Positions 62,889 through 64,000 of a stretch of 64,000 bases of DNA are shown in pieces. Source of the DNA: Phoronis australis (taxonomy: Eukaryota > Phoronida > Phoronidae). Position 1 is the stretch's first letter, and each line of letters begins with the position of its first letter. The translations under genes were made by a program, and so were the position numbers. Location: contig NMRA01000044.1 of assembly GCA_002633005.1 (NCBI GenBank), positions 1,097,207 to 1,161,206 on the forward strand, in the 5' to 3' direction. The notes below the pieces were generated by a model. It was not told the origin of the DNA. It searched no databases and worked only from the letters and a program-made list of their open reading frames with translations.

Positions 62889-64000
62889 CTGATAATCAGA
62901 CCCCAAGAAAAACAGCAATGAAAAAACACAGACTACTACCTTATGCCAAAACGTTGTCGGGTTTAGCTTTTAGGGTTTGTCTTTGAACCAAAACACATAC
63001 CTGTAAGATCGAGGCTGACAACAATTTGCCCCATTTCTCTTTTTACTTAAAATTGACAATTAACTGAAAGGTAATTGAGGGAGAACATTATAACTCAAAA
63101 ATCAATGACGAGTTTCTGAAAAACAAACTCAGTAATCTGTAATTGGATATTAAATTATCTTGGCCAGAGGCCCGAATGTCCCTGAAGCGATTTTGTAATT
63201 AACTTACCACGTTTTCTAACATTCCTTTGTCACAAAACAGAACGTGGCTTAAGAGTAATAATAGAATTTTCAGGGTCGTAAGTTACACTGAAACATAAAG
63301 ATTTTCAAGCAGAGATTCGCGTATATTTTCAGACACTGCATTTTTGTTACTTTTTATCAAACTTATTTTCACTCCGAAATAATTTCTTGACCCTTTCTAC
63401 TGAATTTGCGTTTAGAAATACTAGACCTAACAGTCGTTATCAATAGTACTTAAAACTGCAGTAAAGAACGTGACTAGCTTTTACTCTGACAGCCTACCAC
63501 TTCAACTCTGGTCTCAACTCTACTATTGTGAAAAGTGATTTCTGTGCCTACAAGGAACTGACATTTCGTTATTCCTGGTGACCGTGATTGGCACATACGA
63601 TGAGCAATAATTCAAGCCATAAAATCACAAGTTCTCTTGCAAACTTCGGAAATCACTTCTCATATCTGTAACGGTTAGGCCAAAAATACGATTGGTTCTG
63701 GTTTGAATTTTTGAGAATTGATTCTAAGACGCGGTGCTTTCAATCGTTTATCTTTTTACAAAATCACCGTGTACGAGCTGATGTGAAGCGTTTTTTCAGT
63801 TTTCAACGGTCCAGTGACGCCTCACCTGACATTGGAAACCCTTTTCTTAATCAGTCAAGATCATGAAAAGGATGCAGTGGCGGATCTAGGATATGACAAG
63901 GGGGGGGGCCCAACATTTTGTCCGGCTGGAAGCATTTGCGCAAACTGAACCACGATTGTAGATGCGCATAGCACCGAATGGGGGGGAGGTCGGGAGGGGG
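62889..64000. other. ITPR intron continuing off the right edge
   Basis: No exon found. CAGTGGCGGATCTAGGA plus a G-tract at 63875-63910 is a transposon-terminus-like sequence related to 1-140 in opposite orientation. The window ends in a G-rich run. Confidence 0.5.

Overview
The window is animal nuclear DNA: AT-rich, intron-dense, with phase-compatible GT-AG exons, short inverted-repeat transposons, microsatellites and two assembly gaps (one N at 37954; about 700 N at 41316-42015). A fairly heterozygous marine invertebrate (hemichordate, echinoderm, amphioxus or similar) fits best, but I cannot name the species. Nothing prokaryotic or viral was seen.

Layout. (1) 1-3959, + strand: the last two exons of an unrecognised gene. 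(2) 4381-8981, + strand: five exons of a small acidic/basic helical protein with one canonical EF-hand loop and a C-terminal KDEL, so probably an ER-lumenal calcium-binding protein; its start and signal peptide are not securely located. (3) 8982-12991: intergenic, repeat-bearing. (4) 12992-62888, - strand: 46 exons (two tentative) of an inositol 1,4,5-trisphosphate receptor (IP3R/ITPR) family channel, about 2,087 residues from roughly vertebrate residue 700 to the stop codon. The N-terminal ligand-binding third lies to the right of the window. (5) 62889-64000: no exon seen.

The channel gene is the main content. I reconstructed it from splice phases and alignment to the known IP3R domain order: RIH/ARM helical repeats, second RIH, RIH-associated domain, six-TM channel, C2H2 zinc knob, C-terminal helix. 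It is divergent. The pore-loop exon lacks the family GGG selectivity-filter stretch, the lumenal turret is almost absent, an 11-Asp run sits in the cytosolic TM2-TM3 loop, and the tail carries a perfect DFPPPPPE EVH1-type ligand.

About 6.87 kb (34451-41315) is repeated almost exactly at 42016-48892, on either side of the N gap. It carries six exons of the channel gene. Read literally the duplication breaks the frame, and the left copy has lost a splice donor at a single N. This looks like two haplotypes placed in tandem, not a real duplication.

Four minisatellite arrays and three (AAT/AAC)n microsatellites are anchored exactly on exon edges of the channel gene and multiply or supply its splice sites. 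The two main genes converge tail to tail, and both would act in ER calcium handling.
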